Below, piece after piece: positions 17,746-26,776 of a DNA stretch of 64,000 nt (its first letter is position 1; the number at the start of each line of letters is the position of its first letter). Source of the stretch: an uncultured Alphaproteobacteria bacterium (lineage in GTDB: Bacteria; Pseudomonadota; Alphaproteobacteria; Caulobacterales; Caulobacteraceae); the NCBI GenBank assembly GCA_903822175.1, contig CAIJOB010000002.1:62001-126000 (forward strand), read 5' to 3'. The notes beneath the pieces are model-generated. The model made no database searches and was not told the origin of the DNA. It saw only the letters and a program-made list of their open reading frames with translations. The translations under genes and the position numbers were made by a program.

Positions 17746-18474
17746 CTATCCTGGATGGCTGGCGGTCGCCTTGGGCTCGGGCTCCGCGATCTCGTCGCGC
17801 CCGCCAAACTGCAGCAGCGCGACCCAGGCGATCAGCGCCCACGCCCCGCCCAGGCTCCAGCCCGCGAGCACATCGCTCGGCCAGTGCACGGCCAGATAGA
17901 CGCGGCTGAATCCGATGCCGACCACCAGCAGGCCGGCCAAGGCGAACACCGTCCGCTTGGTCGCGCGGTTCGGCTCCAGGCTGGAGATCAGCACCGCCAA
18001 TGTCAGATAGACCGCCGCCGACAGGGTGGAGTGGCCGCTCGGAAAGCTCGACGAGTAGACGTAGCTGCCGTGCGGCACGAGGTCCGGACGGGGCCGGTCA
18101 TAGGCGTCCTTCAGCAACTCGCTGGAGACGAAGGCGAGCGTGACCGTCGCTGCGAATATGGCCGCGTGCCACAGCTTGCGGTGCATCAGGAACAGCATGA
18201 GCGCCACCGTCGTCACCAGCGTGATCACCGTCACGCCGCCCAGGGCGGTGACGTCGCGCATCGACTCCTGCAAGGCCCGCGAGCCGATCGGGTCGCTGGG
18301 TTCGGCCGCGTTGCGCAGCATGAGCAAGAGATGCGTATCGAGGGCCTTGGTCTCGCCCTCGTTCACCTCGCTGGCGATATTGAAGAAGCCCCACAGGGCG
18401 CCGGCCGCGCCGATCACCAGGATCAGCGCGCGGCTTTCGATCCGCTTCAGCAGCTGTTTCAGAACCTTGACCAT
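17746..18474 (-). CDS. Membrane PAP2-family phosphatase
   Basis: A 242-residue integral membrane phosphatase with about six helices. The PAP2 signature is intact: KDAYDRPRPDLV, then SSSFPSGHSTLSAAVYL with the catalytic His, then SRVYLAVHWPSDVLAGW with the second His and Asp. Such enzymes dephosphorylate lipid phosphates, for example phosphatidylglycerophosphate or undecaprenyl pyrophosphate. The gene ends 188 bp upstream of the TonB receptor start on the same strand. It therefore flanks the Pho-box region together with the secreted phosphatase, but it has its own start (ATG at 18474) and may be a separate unit. Confidence 0.9.
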   Translation of the reverse strand: MVKVLKQLLKRIESRALILVIGAAGALWGFFNIASEVNEGETKALDTHLLLMLRNAAEPSDPIGSRALQESMRDVTALGGVTVITLVTTVALMLFLMHRKLWHAAIFAATVTLAFVSSELLKDAYDRPRPDLVPHGSYVYSSSFPSGHSTLSAAVYLTLAVLISSLEPNRATKRTVFALAGLLVVGIGFSRVYLAVHWPSDVLAGWSLGGAWALIAWVALLQFGGRDEIAEPEPKATASHPG

Positions 18475-18530
18475 GAGCCGCCTCCCGCTAGCTCAACGCC
18501 GCTGGGTGCAAAGCGTTCAGCCGGGCGCGC

Positions 18531-19685
18531 TCAGTTTGGGTGGTCGAGCATCTCACGGCTGGCGTCGCGGATATTGGCGCAGCCGGTCAGCACCATGGCC
18601 ACCGACAACTCCGACTTCAGCGTCCCCAGCATCCTGGCCACCTGCGCCTCGCCGCCGGCCCCCAGCGCATAGGCCCAGGCGCGGCCGACGAAACAGGCCT
18701 TGGCTCCCAGCGCCATCGCCTTCAGCACATCGAGGCCCGAGCGGACGCCTCCGTCCATATAGACCTCCAGATCGGACCCCACCGCCTGGGCGATCCCCGG
18801 CAGCGCCGAGATCGAGGAGCGCACCCCGTCGAGCTGGCGCCCACCATGGTTCGACACGATCAGCCCCTGCGCGCCGGCCTTCACGGCCGCCTTGGCGTCC
18901 TCGACGTCGAGCACGCCCTTGATGACGATCGGCCCGTCCCAGGTCTCTCGCACCCAGTCCATGTCCTTCCAGGTCACCGAGCGGTCGAAATTCTTCGCCA
19001 CCCAGGACAGGAAGTCGGTCACCCGGCCCTGCTTGCCCTGCACCGCGCCCGCCACCGAGCCCAGGCTGTGCGGCCGGCCATTGGCCCAGACGTCCCACAG
19101 CCATGCCGGATGGGTCAGGCCGTCCCAGGCGGTGCTCAGCGCGCCGGATACCCCGCTCGACCCGGTGAAGCCCGAGCGCACGTCGCGATAGCGCGCGCCG
19201 GGCACCGGCAGGTCGACCGTGAACACCAGCACCGGGCAGCCCTGCGCCTTCACCCGGCCCAGCAGTTCGCGCATGTAGCCGCGGTCCTTGAGCATGTAGA
19301 GCTGGTACCAGGGCGCCAGGCCCGCGCCGGCCGTCACCTCCTCCGGCCCGCAGACGCCCATGGCCGAGAGGCAGAACGGCACGCCCGCCGCCTTGGCCGC
19401 CCGCGCCGCCTGCACCTCGCCCCGCCGCGCGTACATCCCCGACATGCCGACCGGGGCCAGCGCCACCGGCATGGCCAGCGTCTGGCCCAGCGTCGTCACG
19501 CTCATGTCCAGCTTCGACATGTCGCGCATCATCACCCGCTGGCGAAGCGCGATCGCCTCCATGTCGGCGACGTTCCGCTTCAGCGTCGCCTCGGCGTAGG
19601 AGCCGCCGTCGATATATTCGAAGAAGATGTTGGGGAGCCGGCGCCGCGCGAGCTCCCGATAGTCCGAGACCGAAGCCGCGCGCAC
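18531..19685 (-). CDS. lldD: FMN-dependent alpha-hydroxy-acid dehydrogenase (L-lactate dehydrogenase type)
   Basis: A 384-residue TIM-barrel flavoenzyme. Key motifs: NIFFEYIDGGSYAE near the N-terminus, PVALAPVGMSGM (FMN binding), YQLYMLKDR, IVIKGVLDVEDA (conserved Lys), and SNHGGRQLDG with the active-site His and Arg, then MDGGVRSGLDVLKAMALGA (phosphate-binding loop). Length and motifs match LldD, which oxidises L-lactate to pyruvate and feeds electrons to the quinone pool. Mandelate or other 2-hydroxy-acid oxidation cannot be excluded from sequence. Its neighbours give no pathway context. Confidence 0.88.
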   Translation of the reverse strand: MRAASVSDYRELARRRLPNIFFEYIDGGSYAEATLKRNVADMEAIALRQRVMMRDMSKLDMSVTTLGQTLAMPVALAPVGMSGMYARRGEVQAARAAKAAGVPFCLSAMGVCGPEEVTAGAGLAPWYQLYMLKDRGYMRELLGRVKAQGCPVLVFTVDLPVPGARYRDVRSGFTGSSGVSGALSTAWDGLTHPAWLWDVWANGRPHSLGSVAGAVQGKQGRVTDFLSWVAKNFDRSVTWKDMDWVRETWDGPIVIKGVLDVEDAKAAVKAGAQGLIVSNHGGRQLDGVRSSISALPGIAQAVGSDLEVYMDGGVRSGLDVLKAMALGAKACFVGRAWAYALGAGGEAQVARMLGTLKSELSVAMVLTGCANIRDASREMLDHPN

Positions 19686-19772
19686 AAATGCCTCCCCGAA
19701 ACCTTGCCGGAGTTGGAGCCCGAAGCGCCGGTCAGCGCAAGCCTCGGAGGCGCCAGGCCTCAGGCGTGAGCG

Positions 19773-20543
19773 TCAGGCTGACGGTCGCGCGGCCTCGGCC
19801 GTCTCCACGTCCGCCCGGGTCTGGAAGCCGGTCGCCATGGTGATCCAGACCTGGTGCGCGCGGGCCAGCACCTCGCCGTTCATGGCGAACAGCGCCACGC
19901 CGGCGGTCTCCTTGCGGCCATCCCGCTCCAAGGGCCAGGCCATGACGATATATTCGTGGCCGGCGCGCGGCCGGCGCAGAACCTCGCCGGTCATGGTGCC
20001 GAGCAAGGCGCCGTGGCGGCCCTCCTTCGCCACCCAGGCGAAGAACCCAGGGCAATCCAGCGCCGCCCAGATCACCTCCGAGGTCACCAGGCCCTCCGCG
20101 TCGGCGAAGGCCATGTCGGGAATCCACACGCAGGCCACGTGGCCGGCCGGTGCGCCCTCGATCTGGCCCGGGAAAACCCGCAGGCCATCGCCTTCGCGCC
20201 GTTCCGTGCCGCAGGTGAAGCAGATGGGGTGGATACGCTGCTCATGGCCCAGATGGCGAGCGCCGGCGCGCTTGGCTTCGCGCATGCTGGGCGCCTCGGG
20301 TGGCTTGGGCAGAACCGCCGCATCCGCCGGCTGGGCCCGGCCCACCAGCCCGCCCTCCGCGTCGGTCAGCTGCATCACCCCGTCTTCCTTGCGGAGGTCG
20401 AGATTGACGTCCAGCGGCACACGGGCGCGCAGGACCGAGGTCACCGGGCCCTCGAAATCCTTAGCCAGGACCCCGCAGACATAGCCGCCGTTGCCGGAAC
20501 TTGGAGGCCCGCAAAATTGCTGGGCGATAACGATCTTTGCCAA
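19773..20543 (-). CDS. Conserved hypothetical protein, hotdog/thioesterase-like
   Basis: A 256-residue soluble protein with no signal peptide. It opens with IVIAQQFCGPPSSGNGGYVCG, passes through a Cys pair region (HPICFTCGTER), and has later ASLDCPG-like and VALFAMNGEVLARAHQVW segments. The paired beta-sheet layout with GNGGY and the closing ALFAMNGEVLARA strand resembles acyl-CoA thioesterase-like double-hotdog proteins, but this is a weak inference. The CFTCG motif could bind a metal. It is transcribed divergently from the 109-residue protein gene. Confidence 0.7.
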   Translation of the reverse strand: MAKIVIAQQFCGPPSSGNGGYVCGVLAKDFEGPVTSVLRARVPLDVNLDLRKEDGVMQLTDAEGGLVGRAQPADAAVLPKPPEAPSMREAKRAGARHLGHEQRIHPICFTCGTERREGDGLRVFPGQIEGAPAGHVACVWIPDMAFADAEGLVTSEVIWAALDCPGFFAWVAKEGRHGALLGTMTGEVLRRPRAGHEYIVMAWPLERDGRKETAGVALFAMNGEVLARAHQVWITMATGFQTRADVETAEAARPSA

Positions 20544-20724
20544 GGGTGGAACTCGCGAGAATCGCTGGATCGAAAACTATGGCCAAGCTTTTCCATCGAA
20601 CAGGTTCAGGACGAAACAGCAAAATGCGGGCTTGCGCCGTTGGAGCCCGCCTGGGCCTGGGCTAGTTTGGCCGCCAGACATGCCGCCCAAGGCGGATTCG
20701 AACACGACGGATGAGGAGATATCG

Positions 20725-21054
20725 GTGAGCGAGCGGATGGAACGGCCCTGGGCCCTGATGCGCCACCACGCCGGCTGGGCGGACGTCTTCCACATCGAGA
20801 CCGAGAGCAACGACAGCATCACCGGCTTCTATCCGGACCGCGAGAGCGTGGGCCCGCCGGTGAGCTATTCCGTGCGCGCGGTGCTGGCGCGGTTCCCGAC
20901 GCTGGAGGCCGCCCGCGCGGCCCGCGAAGGCGCGGTCTCCGAATGGCGCAAGCACGACGCCGGCGTCCGCGACGCCGAAACGACTCTGCGCAGCGCGGAA
21001 AAGGCCCGCGAGGACGCCTGGCTGAAGTGCCTGCGGGACGCCGCCGAGCGCTGA
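20725..21054 (+). CDS. Small hypothetical protein, 109 residues
   Basis: A cytoplasmic protein of unknown function. The start is set at GTG 20725, because AGGAG at 20714-20718 sits six bases upstream. An in-frame ATG at 20680 and an earlier one at 20491 lack such a site, and the latter overlaps the divergent gene. The N-terminal half (RHHAGWADVFHIETESND) looks like a small beta domain and the C-terminal half (about residues 65-109) is a charged helix with many Arg/Glu/Ala residues. No family was recognised. The 181 bp upstream hold the divergent promoter region. Confidence 0.65.
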   Translation: MSERMERPWALMRHHAGWADVFHIETESNDSITGFYPDRESVGPPVSYSVRAVLARFPTLEAARAAREGAVSEWRKHDAGVRDAETTLRSAEKAREDAWLKCLRDAAER

Positions 21055-21224
21055 ATTAGCCGCGCCCTGGCCGCCACCAAGGCCTTATCCCCGCGAGCTT
21101 TTCAATACTGACGCGAGGAGTTCTCACCTCGGGTGCGAGTGGTTGCGCCACGACCGCTCGCGCCCCTAGCGTCCCGCCAGTCATCAGCCCGCCCCTTCGC
21201 GCGGCCTGACCGGAGGACGTCTAG

Positions 21225-21974
21225 ATGAACCGCAAAACCCCGTACCTGCGCGCCGCGGCGATCGCCGCCGCAGCCCTGGCCGCGACCGTGCTTGGCGCAG
21301 GCGCCGCCCAGGCCACCCAGGTGTTCAGCGACAATTTCAACGCCGAGAACGGCGGCGTCGCCGCGAACCCCTACACGGCCTTCGCCAATTGGACCGTCTC
21401 CAACGGCAAGTTCTCGCTGAAGGAAGGCGCGCACTGTGAGGGCGGATCGGGCGGCTGCGTCGGTCTCGACGGACGCGACAGCGGCCCCGTCGAGAACGAG
21501 TTCCACACGGCCAGCAGCTTCAGCTACGGGGCAGGCGCCGTGGTCACGCTCAGCTACGACATCTCCGGCAGCCACGCCGACTGCGACAAATGCGACGCCG
21601 ACGACACCTACGAAACCGGCTTCCTGTTCGGAAACATCCCGACGACGATCAACGCGGTGATGGTCGATGGCCTCAACATCGGGCCTCTCAATGAAACCAC
21701 GGGCATCGACCTGTTCGGAGACGCCTTCCCGGTCGGGCGCACCGATCCGTGGCAAACCCACACCATCAGCTTCACCGCCACCCAGGCGGGGTCGGTCCAG
21801 ATCGACCTGCGCAGCTACAGCACCGATGGCTCCGGCCCGCTGCTGGACAACGTGACCCTCGATGTGACCGGTGGCGGCGTCCCGGAACCCGCCAGCTGGG
21901 CCCTGATGATCCTGGGCTTCGGCGCCGCCGGCGCAACCCTGCGGCTGCGCCGCCGCATGCTGCTCGCGGCCTGA
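21225..21974 (+). CDS. PEP-CTERM (PEPxxWA type) secreted protein
   Basis: A 249-residue exported protein. It has a signal peptide (AAAIAAAALAATVLGAGAAQA) and a C-terminal sorting signal: VPEPASWALM, then a hydrophobic stretch (ILGFGAAGATL) and an Arg-rich tail. That is the exosortase-recognised PEP-CTERM layout. The central domain (about 30-210) is beta-rich, with a CEGGSGGC pair and a CDKCDADD segment, similar to choice-of-anchor domains of surface proteins. GGAGG lies seven bases before the ATG. It is not closely similar to the PEP-CTERM pair further right and lacks their upstream element. No exosortase gene is in the window. Confidence 0.85.
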   Translation: MNRKTPYLRAAAIAAAALAATVLGAGAAQATQVFSDNFNAENGGVAANPYTAFANWTVSNGKFSLKEGAHCEGGSGGCVGLDGRDSGPVENEFHTASSFSYGAGAVVTLSYDISGSHADCDKCDADDTYETGFLFGNIPTTINAVMVDGLNIGPLNETTGIDLFGDAFPVGRTDPWQTHTISFTATQAGSVQIDLRSYSTDGSGPLLDNVTLDVTGGGVPEPASWALMILGFGAAGATLRLRRRMLLAA

Positions 21975-21992
21975 GCCGTCAAATCCGATCCT

Positions 21993-22025
21993 GGCGCGCC
22001 GCCGGTCTCTCAGATCGGCGGCGCC
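21993..22025. terminator. Hairpin between convergent PEP-CTERM and S9 peptidase genes
   Basis: A GC-rich stem, GGCGCGCCGCCGGT paired with the downstream ATCGGCGGCGCC, with a short TCTCA-type loop and one small bulge, is followed by CTTCCTT. It lies between two convergent stop codons and could end transcription from both sides. Confidence 0.5.
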
Positions 22026-22030
22026 CTTCC

Positions 22031-23983
22031 TTACTTCAGGTACTTATCGAACCAGTCGATGGTCCGCTGCAGGCTGTCGATCTGGTTTTCGCGCTTGGCG
22101 AAGCCGTGGCCTTCTTCCGGATAGTAGTGGACGTCCACCGTCGCCCCTACACCCTTTAGCGTCGCCACCACCTCGGCCGCCTGGCCGCGCGGCACGCGGA
22201 TGTCGTTCTCGCCCTGCAGGATCAACAGCGGCGCCTTGGTCTGCTTGATGTAGGTCATCGGCGAGTCCGCGTCATAGACCGCCTTGTCCGTCACCGGGTC
22301 GCCGATCAGGGTGCGCTGATAGGCCTGCAGGCCGGCGTCCTCGTGCTTCAGCATCTCGAACCAGTTGATGATGCCGTACATCGACACGCCCGCCGCCCAG
22401 ACGTCCGGCGTCTTGCCCACCGCCATCAGGGTCATGAACCCGCCGTAGGAGCCGCCGGTGATGCCGATCTTCTTGGCGTTCACATAGCCGGTCGCGGTCA
22501 GGAATTTCGCCGCATAGACCTCGTCGGTCAGGTCGCCGCCGCCCAGGTCCTTGTGGTTAGCGTCCTGGAAGGCCTGGCCATAGCCGGTCGAGCCGCGCGG
22601 ATTGGGCGCGATCACCACATAGCCTCGGGAGGCAAGCGCGACGCTCAAGCGGCTGAAGCGGTCGGTGGTCTGGCCGGTCGGCCCACCGTGCGGCACGACG
22701 ACGGCCGGTGCGGTCCCGTCGCGCTTCAGGCCGAAGGGGACCATCAGGATCGCGCTGATCAACGTCCCGTCGGCGCTCTTGTAGTGGACGATCCGCGAGG
22801 TGGGGATCTTCGCCGGGTCGAGGCTCGCCGAAGCGAAGCCGGTCAGCTTCTTCGCCGCACCGCCCGGGCTCAGCACCCAGTAGTCGAAGGGGGTGTTCGA
22901 GGCGTCGTGACCGACCAGCAGGCGTCCGTCCCTGGTGAACGGATTGTCCGACCCGCCGGCCTCGAAGTTGAAGCCTTCCGGCAGATGGGTCTTGGCCGCC
23001 TTGCCGGTCTTCAGGCTGTAGGCCGAGAGATCCTGACGGCCGTCGGCGTCGGTTGCGACGATCACCGACGCGCCATCCGGCGAGAAGCTGCCGCCGCGCT
23101 GCTCCCACGGGCTGGGGGCCAGCCACTTCACCTGGCCGCTCGCCACGTCCAGCAGGCCCGCCTGGTCGAAGCCGCCCTTGGCGTTCGAGGTGACGGAGAG
23201 CGACTTGCCGTCCTTGGAGATGTCGCTCGCCGAGATCCGCACCTTGTCGGCGGCGGGCGCATCCAGCCGCTTGGGGGCGCCGCCCGCGAGCGCCAGGCGC
23301 CAGACACTGCCGGTGGTCGATCCGACATCGCTCCGATTGGCGATCAGGCCCTTGCCATCCGACGTGAAGCCGACCGGCGCCCAGCGGTTGTCGAGCGTCT
23401 TCTCCTCGTTCAGCAGCCGCACCTTGTGGCTCGCCATGTCGAGCACCGCCACATTGCTGATCGGCGAGGTCTTAGCCTTGGCGGCGAAGGCCAGCGTCTT
23501 GCCGTCCGGCGAGAACCGCGCGCCGGTCTCCGAGACGCTCGGCGAGTTGGTCAGGTTCACCGGCTCGCCGCCCGCCAGGGGTACGGCGTAGAGGTCGTAC
23601 ATCTCGTCGCCGCCGTGATCCTGCTGATAGACCACCCACTTGCCATCCGGCGAGAGCGTCAGGCCCGACTGGCGGTCGTCGGAATGGGTGAGCTGGGTCG
23701 GCGCGCCACCCTCGGCACTGTATTTCCACAGGTTGTAGCGGCCGGAGAGATTGGCCGAGACCACCACCCATTTCCCGTCGACCGACCAGGCGGCGTCGAG
23801 CGCCGCGCGGTTGTTGTACAGCTCAGCGATGGGGGTTGGCGCCGTCGCGGGCTGCTGGCTGGAGACCACGCTCTTCGGATCGGTGACCGTCCGCGCTGGG
23901 CCTGGGACGGGCGCGGCCGCCGCGGCGCCGACCAGTCCGACGGCGAGAAGGCCGATGGCCCCCGTCTGCAAGATCGTCCGCAT
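22031..23983 (-). CDS. S9-family serine peptidase (acylaminoacyl-peptidase / prolyl oligopeptidase type), exported
   Basis: A 650-residue enzyme with a signal peptide (LLAVGLVGAAAAAPVPG). Residues about 50-390 form a WD40-like beta-propeller with repeated SPDGKWV/FSPDGKT blades. The C-terminal alpha/beta-hydrolase domain has the nucleophile in GGSYGGFMTLMAVG, Asp in LQGENDIRVP and His in EEGHGFAKREN, and HGGPTGQ forms the oxyanion region. Such peptidases cut short peptides, the propeller limiting substrate size. It is monocistronic by position: 58 bp separate its start from the AsmA-like gene stop. The exact S9 subfamily (B or C) was not resolved. Confidence 0.88.
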   Translation of the reverse strand: MRTILQTGAIGLLAVGLVGAAAAAPVPGPARTVTDPKSVVSSQQPATAPTPIAELYNNRAALDAAWSVDGKWVVVSANLSGRYNLWKYSAEGGAPTQLTHSDDRQSGLTLSPDGKWVVYQQDHGGDEMYDLYAVPLAGGEPVNLTNSPSVSETGARFSPDGKTLAFAAKAKTSPISNVAVLDMASHKVRLLNEEKTLDNRWAPVGFTSDGKGLIANRSDVGSTTGSVWRLALAGGAPKRLDAPAADKVRISASDISKDGKSLSVTSNAKGGFDQAGLLDVASGQVKWLAPSPWEQRGGSFSPDGASVIVATDADGRQDLSAYSLKTGKAAKTHLPEGFNFEAGGSDNPFTRDGRLLVGHDASNTPFDYWVLSPGGAAKKLTGFASASLDPAKIPTSRIVHYKSADGTLISAILMVPFGLKRDGTAPAVVVPHGGPTGQTTDRFSRLSVALASRGYVVIAPNPRGSTGYGQAFQDANHKDLGGGDLTDEVYAAKFLTATGYVNAKKIGITGGSYGGFMTLMAVGKTPDVWAAGVSMYGIINWFEMLKHEDAGLQAYQRTLIGDPVTDKAVYDADSPMTYIKQTKAPLLILQGENDIRVPRGQAAEVVATLKGVGATVDVHYYPEEGHGFAKRENQIDSLQRTIDWFDKYLK

Positions 23984-24041
23984 AGCCTGCCCCCCCTGCT
24001 TCCGTCCGAGCGGCGGATCAGGCGGGATCAGGCGGCGCGCG

Positions 24042-26066
24042 TCAATGCTTGGGGCCGGCCTTGGAAGGCGCCGTGACGGTCCCGGCCTTCACCGGAGCGC
24101 CCTCAGCCTTCCCTTCTGCGACCAGGCCCGCGCAGTTGGCGTCCTTGGCCAGCCCCGCGTCGATGAACGGCAGCAGGACCGCGACCGGCGACAGCACGGT
24201 GGCCAGCGCCACGGCCACGCCGCCCTGGGCTATGGCGCCGCCCTTGTGGATGCTGACCTTGGGGCTGAGCAGCGGTCCGCTGACGGTGATCGGGACCAGC
24301 AGGTGCACCAGTTGAAACTTCTTCGGATGGCCCTTGACCGAAAAGCCCAGGGTCTCCTTGTCGAGGTTGATCACACCTCCGCCGCTGATCAGCACCGGGT
24401 CCGTGTCGACGATCAGCCGGTCGGCCGACAACACGCCGCCGCGGCCGGTGAAGTGCATGACGCCGCAGCGGATCGGTGTCGTGGTCTGGTCCTTGGAGAG
24501 CAGCAAGCCCAAGCCCTTGATGGCGTCGACGCCGGCCAACTCAGCGACCGTGCGCTGGATCTGGCCGTTCGGCACGACGATCATCACCTCGCCGTCGGCG
24601 TCGCCCATGGCGTCGTGCACGGAGTCGCCCGATCCGTGCAGCTTGGCGCGGGCGACCACCGCGCCGGCGAAGGGCTGCACGCCTTGGAACTTGACCGGGA
24701 CCAGGTTCTCCAGCCGGCCGTTCGACAGCCGCAGGTCCAGGTCGGTGATCGCGTTGGTCTTGCGGCCGTCGAGCTGGACGAAGCCGGTGACCTTGCCCTG
24801 CGGCAGATCGAGCTCCAGCGGCTCGGCGCGCAGCAGGCCGGCGGTGAGCTTCACGCGGGTCGATGCGGACCGGAGCGGAATTGGCGCATGGGTGATGGCG
24901 TCGGCCTTGAAGGTCACGTCGGCGTCGACCGCACGGATCTTGCTGAAGTCCAGGGTCGCGTCGGGGAACAGGCGCGCCTGGGCCTGCATGGCCTGGGCCA
25001 CCGACTTCTGCTTAGGAGAGGCCACCGGCCCGGTCTTGCGCGCGCCGCCGAACAGGGCGCCGAGGTCGGGAAAGTCCAGGTTTCGCGAGCGCAGCTCGGC
25101 GGTCATGAAGGGCCGCGGGCCGCCGGTCTTCACCGAGATCGCGCCGGCCAGGTCGCTGCTGCCGACCTTGCCGCCGAGGCCATCCAGCTTCCAAAGGTGG
25201 ACGTCGCGCGAGAGGCGGGCGTGCAGGTTGTAGGGCGGGGTGTTGGGCAACGGCACGCCGGTCAGGCCGTAGAGGTCCGCCAGGTCCGGCCCGCGCGAGG
25301 TCACGTCCATGTAGAACTGGGCCATGTCGAACGGCTTCGGCACCGCGCCTTTGGCCGTCACATAGGTCTGGCCTGCGTGGATCTCGGCGTCGAACGGATA
25401 AGGCTTGTTACGGTCGATGTTGAGCAGCGCCCCGCCGGTCACGTTCAGGCTGAACGGCTGGGCGTTCAGCGCGCCCTGCCCGGTCATCTGGAATCCGCGA
25501 TCGACGCTGCCCAGCTGCTCCTTGGCGTTCACGGCGCCGGTGAAGCTCAGCTTGCGCTGGTCGTCGCGGTAGTTGAGCTGGCCGCCGTCGATGACGAACT
25601 TGCGGATCGGCGGCAGGCGGAGCGGCTCGTCGGGCTTGGAGCCATCGGAAAAGTCCCAGGTCGAGCGGCCCTCGCCGTCACGGTACAGCGCCACCTTCGG
25701 CTGGTCGAATTCCAGCAGCCGCAGGTCCAGATGGCCGGTGAACAGGGCCAGGAGCCGGATCTGCACCGCGATCCGGCCGATGTCGGCCAGGTCTGACTTG
25801 GCAGCCCAGCTGGGATTGGCCACATGCACGCCGTCCACGGTGGCGCTCGGCTGCCAGGACCAGGGATGCACCCGCAGATCGCCGGTGATCGTCACCTGCC
25901 GGTGCATTCGGCCAGACGCGATAGCCGCCACCGGCCCGCGGAACCAGTTCCAGTCCCAGATGGCCGCCAGGATCGCCACCCCGATGGCCAGCACCAGGAT
26001 AACGCCGGCGGCCCAGGCCAGCGCCCGGCGGCCCTTGCGAGGCGGCGTGGTGGTGTCAGCGGCCAA
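24042..26066 (-). CDS. AsmA-family membrane-anchored periplasmic protein
   Basis: About 674 residues. One N-terminal TM (ALAWAAGVILVLAIGVAILAA) is followed by the AsmA N-domain motif (MHRQVTITGDLRVHPWSW) and long beta-rich repeats. The C-terminal AsmA-2 region has HLHGSGDSVHDAMGDADG-like and GVMHFTGRGGVLSADRL segments. AsmA/TamB-type proteins are thought to bridge the envelope for lipid transport or outer-membrane assembly. Start choice: TTG at 26066 with GGGGAG ten to fifteen bases upstream. Another TTG at 26105 would add 13 residues. Neither is certain. Confidence 0.83.
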   Translation of the reverse strand: MAADTTTPPRKGRRALAWAAGVILVLAIGVAILAAIWDWNWFRGPVAAIASGRMHRQVTITGDLRVHPWSWQPSATVDGVHVANPSWAAKSDLADIGRIAVQIRLLALFTGHLDLRLLEFDQPKVALYRDGEGRSTWDFSDGSKPDEPLRLPPIRKFVIDGGQLNYRDDQRKLSFTGAVNAKEQLGSVDRGFQMTGQGALNAQPFSLNVTGGALLNIDRNKPYPFDAEIHAGQTYVTAKGAVPKPFDMAQFYMDVTSRGPDLADLYGLTGVPLPNTPPYNLHARLSRDVHLWKLDGLGGKVGSSDLAGAISVKTGGPRPFMTAELRSRNLDFPDLGALFGGARKTGPVASPKQKSVAQAMQAQARLFPDATLDFSKIRAVDADVTFKADAITHAPIPLRSASTRVKLTAGLLRAEPLELDLPQGKVTGFVQLDGRKTNAITDLDLRLSNGRLENLVPVKFQGVQPFAGAVVARAKLHGSGDSVHDAMGDADGEVMIVVPNGQIQRTVAELAGVDAIKGLGLLLSKDQTTTPIRCGVMHFTGRGGVLSADRLIVDTDPVLISGGGVINLDKETLGFSVKGHPKKFQLVHLLVPITVSGPLLSPKVSIHKGGAIAQGGVAVALATVLSPVAVLLPFIDAGLAKDANCAGLVAEGKAEGAPVKAGTVTAPSKAGPKH

Positions 26067-26141
26067 GTGATCGTGCTCCCCAGGGGTCGGCGCTCTCGAC
26101 GCCAAGCGTTCCTAACGCGCCAGAACGGCGTTGGCGCCCGA

Positions 26142-26702
26142 CTAGTGGCTCACGCCGCGCCCGGACAACGCGGAAAGCGCGGTCACGGCGAGGATCTTCA
26201 GGTCGAAACCGAACGACATCCGCTCAAGATACTGCCGGTCCAGCTCGGCCTTCTCCGGGATCGGCAACTCGTCGCGCCCGTTGATCTGCGCCCAGCCGGT
26301 AAGGCCAGGGCGCAGCGCATCGACGCCAGCCTTGGTGCGCAGCGCCACCAGGTCGTCCTGATTGAACAGCGCCGGCCTTGGCCCCACCAGGCTCATGTCG
26401 CCCTTCAGCACGCTCCAGAGCTGCGGGATTTCGTCGAGACTGGTGCGGCGCAGAAAGCGGCCGAGCGGCGTCACCCATTGGTCCGGATCGGCCAGCAGGT
26501 GCGTGGCTACATCCGGGGCGCCCAGCCGCATGGTGCGGAACTTCGGCATGACGAAGATGCGGTTGCGCCGGCCGACCCGCTTGGACAAATGCAATGCCGG
26601 GCCGGGGCTTCCGAGGCGTACGGCCAGCGCCAGACCCACCAGCAGCGGCGAGAGCACAATCAGCCCGACCAGGCCGCCGACGATGTCCAAGGCCCGCTTC
26701 AA
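26142..26702 (-). CDS. Polyprenyl-phosphate sugar transferase (initiating glycosyltransferase)
   Basis: A 186-residue single-domain phosphoglycosyl transferase of the WbaP/PglC type. It starts with the membrane-embedding helix RALDIVGGLVGLIVLSPLL. The catalytic pattern is visible: KFRTMR, TPLGRFLRRTSLDEIPQLW (Asp-Glu dyad), LKGDMSLVGPRP and PGLTGWAQINGR. The C-terminal amphipathic segment (FGFDLKILAVTALSAL) is complete, unlike the second family member at 60.6 kb. It would transfer a sugar phosphate to undecaprenyl phosphate to start polysaccharide synthesis. No other glycan gene is adjacent. Confidence 0.9.
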   Translation of the reverse strand: MKRALDIVGGLVGLIVLSPLLVGLALAVRLGSPGPALHLSKRVGRRNRIFVMPKFRTMRLGAPDVATHLLADPDQWVTPLGRFLRRTSLDEIPQLWSVLKGDMSLVGPRPALFNQDDLVALRTKAGVDALRPGLTGWAQINGRDELPIPEKAELDRQYLERMSFGFDLKILAVTALSALSGRGVSH

Positions 26703-26776
26703 AGCCGCTCCCGACCCGGCGCCGCCCTAAAAGGCGGCCTCAGCGGTTGTAGGCGCAGCCGCGACGCCGCGCCAAG

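Noticed and set aside
21055..21224. Dual-palindrome element before the first PEP-CTERM gene
   Set aside because: Neither GCCTATTTAGGC nor ATTCGCG-N5-CGCGAAT is found there, so this gene seems to be regulated differently.
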